Origin: Bauldia sp.
GTDB lineage: Bacteria > Pseudomonadota > Alphaproteobacteria > Rhizobiales > Kaistiaceae
NCBI GenBank assembly: GCA_020442095.1
Contig: JAGRKY010000483.1
Coordinates: 1 to 6,533, forward strand
Reading direction: 5' to 3'
Length of the DNA stretch: 6,533 bases
A program made the position numbers and the translations under genes. A model generated the notes under the pieces. The model was not told where the DNA came from. It ran no database searches and saw only the letters and a program-made list of their open reading frames with translations. Position 1 is the stretch's first letter. Each line of letters opens with the position of its first letter. Shown here in pieces: positions 5,976-6,533 of this stretch.

Positions 5976-6533
5976 GAGCGTCCGCGCCACCGCCTCGCGC
6001 CAGCCGGCATAGCGCCGCGCCCGTTCCGGCTGGCGCATCGCCGGGGCAAAGCGACGCTCTGACGTCCACTGCTTCGCGAAGCCCTCGGGAGCGGGATAGA
6101 TCCCTGCCCTGAGGCCGGCGAGATAGGCGGCACCGAGCGCGGTCGTCTCGAGGATTTCCGGGCGGTCGACCGGCGCGCCGAGGATGTCGGCGAGGAACTG
6201 CATCGTCCAGTCCGAGGCGACCATGCCGCCGTCGACCCTGAGCACCGTTTCCTTCCGGCCGCCCTTCTCCCAGTCGCCCCGCATCGCTTCGAGCAGGTCG
6301 CGGGTCTGGTAGCAGACGGCCTCGAGCGCCGCCCGCGCGATCTCCGCCGAAGTCGTGCCGCGGGTGATGCCGTAGATCGCGCCCCGCGCCTCCGCATCCC
6401 AATAGGGCGCGCCGAGGCCGACCAGGGCCGGCACGAAATAGACCGGCTGGTCGGGGTCGGAGCGGCCGGCAAGCTGCCCCACCTCCGCCGCGCGCCTGAT
6501 CACCTTGAGGCCGTCGCGCAGCCATTGCACCGC
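5964..6533 (-). CDS. glpK: Glycerol kinase, C-terminal part (5' end beyond window)
   Basis: The final 189 residues of a FGGY-family kinase that phosphorylates glycerol to sn-glycerol 3-phosphate with ATP in the cytoplasm. Fragment residues 3-7 (Q-W-L-R-D) and 31-46, ending G-L-G-A-P-Y-W-D, match E. coli GlpK closely. G-A-I-Y-G-I (51-56) through A-L-E (69-71) fits the second FGGY signature. The ATP-site loop L-R-V-D-G-G (98-103), then M-Q-F-L-A-D-I-L-G (111-119), [17 protein letters not shown] (124-140) and the ending R-R-Y-A-G-W (173-178) are also GlpK-like. Roughly the first 300 residues are missing, including the glycerol-contacting N-terminal lobe, so a related polyol kinase is not fully excluded. 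The open frame runs to the window edge; GTG at 6530 is only an internal codon. It converges on the importer operon and need not be co-regulated with it. Confidence 0.9.
   Translation of the reverse strand, partial: AVQWLRDGLKVIRRAAEVGQLAGRSDPDQPVYFVPALVGLGAPYWDAEARGAIYGITRGTTSAEIARAALEAVCYQTRDLLEAMRGDWEKGGRKETVLRVDGGMVASDWTMQFLADILGAPVDRPEILETTALGAAYLAGLRAGIYPAPEGFAKQWTSERRFAPAMRQPERARRYAGWREAVARTLSRA

Noticed and set aside
4849..6525. 558-codon minus-strand open frame across the permease and kinase genes
   Set aside because: It reads the kinase in the wrong frame and then runs antisense through the permease. The resulting Asp/Arg/Glu/Gly-rich sequence is typical of antisense GC-rich DNA. 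The true kinase frame ends at 5964.
1..6533. CRISPR array, tRNA, insertion sequence or prophage signatures
   Set aside because: No regularly spaced repeats, tRNA-like cloverleaf, transposase or phage-like gene was seen. Nearly all bases are accounted for by conserved metabolic genes, and the only gap over 100 bases is the 129-base divergent promoter region.

Overview
This 6.5 kb stretch is a high-GC, densely packed bacterial sugar or sugar-acid utilisation locus. Codons end overwhelmingly in G or C. The gene families (an FCD-type GntR regulator, a CUT2/ribose-type ABC importer, a split UxaA-type dehydratase and a GlpK-type kinase) suggest an alphaproteobacterium, most likely Hyphomicrobiales (rhizobia and relatives). 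That placement is inferred from gene style only.

Layout. On the minus strand, positions 1-1487 hold a two-gene UxaA-family lyase: a small SAF-domain subunit (1152-1487) and then a large subunit (1155 down to the window edge) whose last residues are cut off. The two reading frames overlap by 4 bases (ATGA), so they are almost certainly translationally coupled and work together. A 129-base divergent intergenic region (1488-1616) follows. It contains a strikingly AT-rich palindrome and several TTGTG/CACAA half-sites that look like a regulator-binding region. On the plus strand come a GntR/FCD repressor (1617-2294), a GC-rich hairpin, and a complete three-gene importer: periplasmic binding protein (2361-3380), double-domain ATPase (3396-4949) and permease (4936-5949). 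The last two overlap by 14 bases. The C-terminal 189 residues of a glycerol kinase (minus strand, 5964-6533) converge on the permease with a 14-base gap. A short imperfect hairpin there may serve as a shared terminator.

How it fits together. A solute, probably a sugar, polyol or sugar acid, is bound in the periplasm and brought in by the importer. The UxaA-type pair probably dehydrates (or otherwise eliminates from) a sugar-acid-like intermediate. The GntR protein, encoded between the two arms, probably controls both through the divergent region. The true substrate cannot be read from the sequence. The kinase is on the opposite strand and may belong to a separate glycerol operon.

I found no mobile element, CRISPR array, tRNA or rRNA, and no clearly novel system. 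The most interesting points are the operator region, the undetermined substrate of the split UxaA enzyme, and the degenerate second nucleotide-binding domain of the ATPase.
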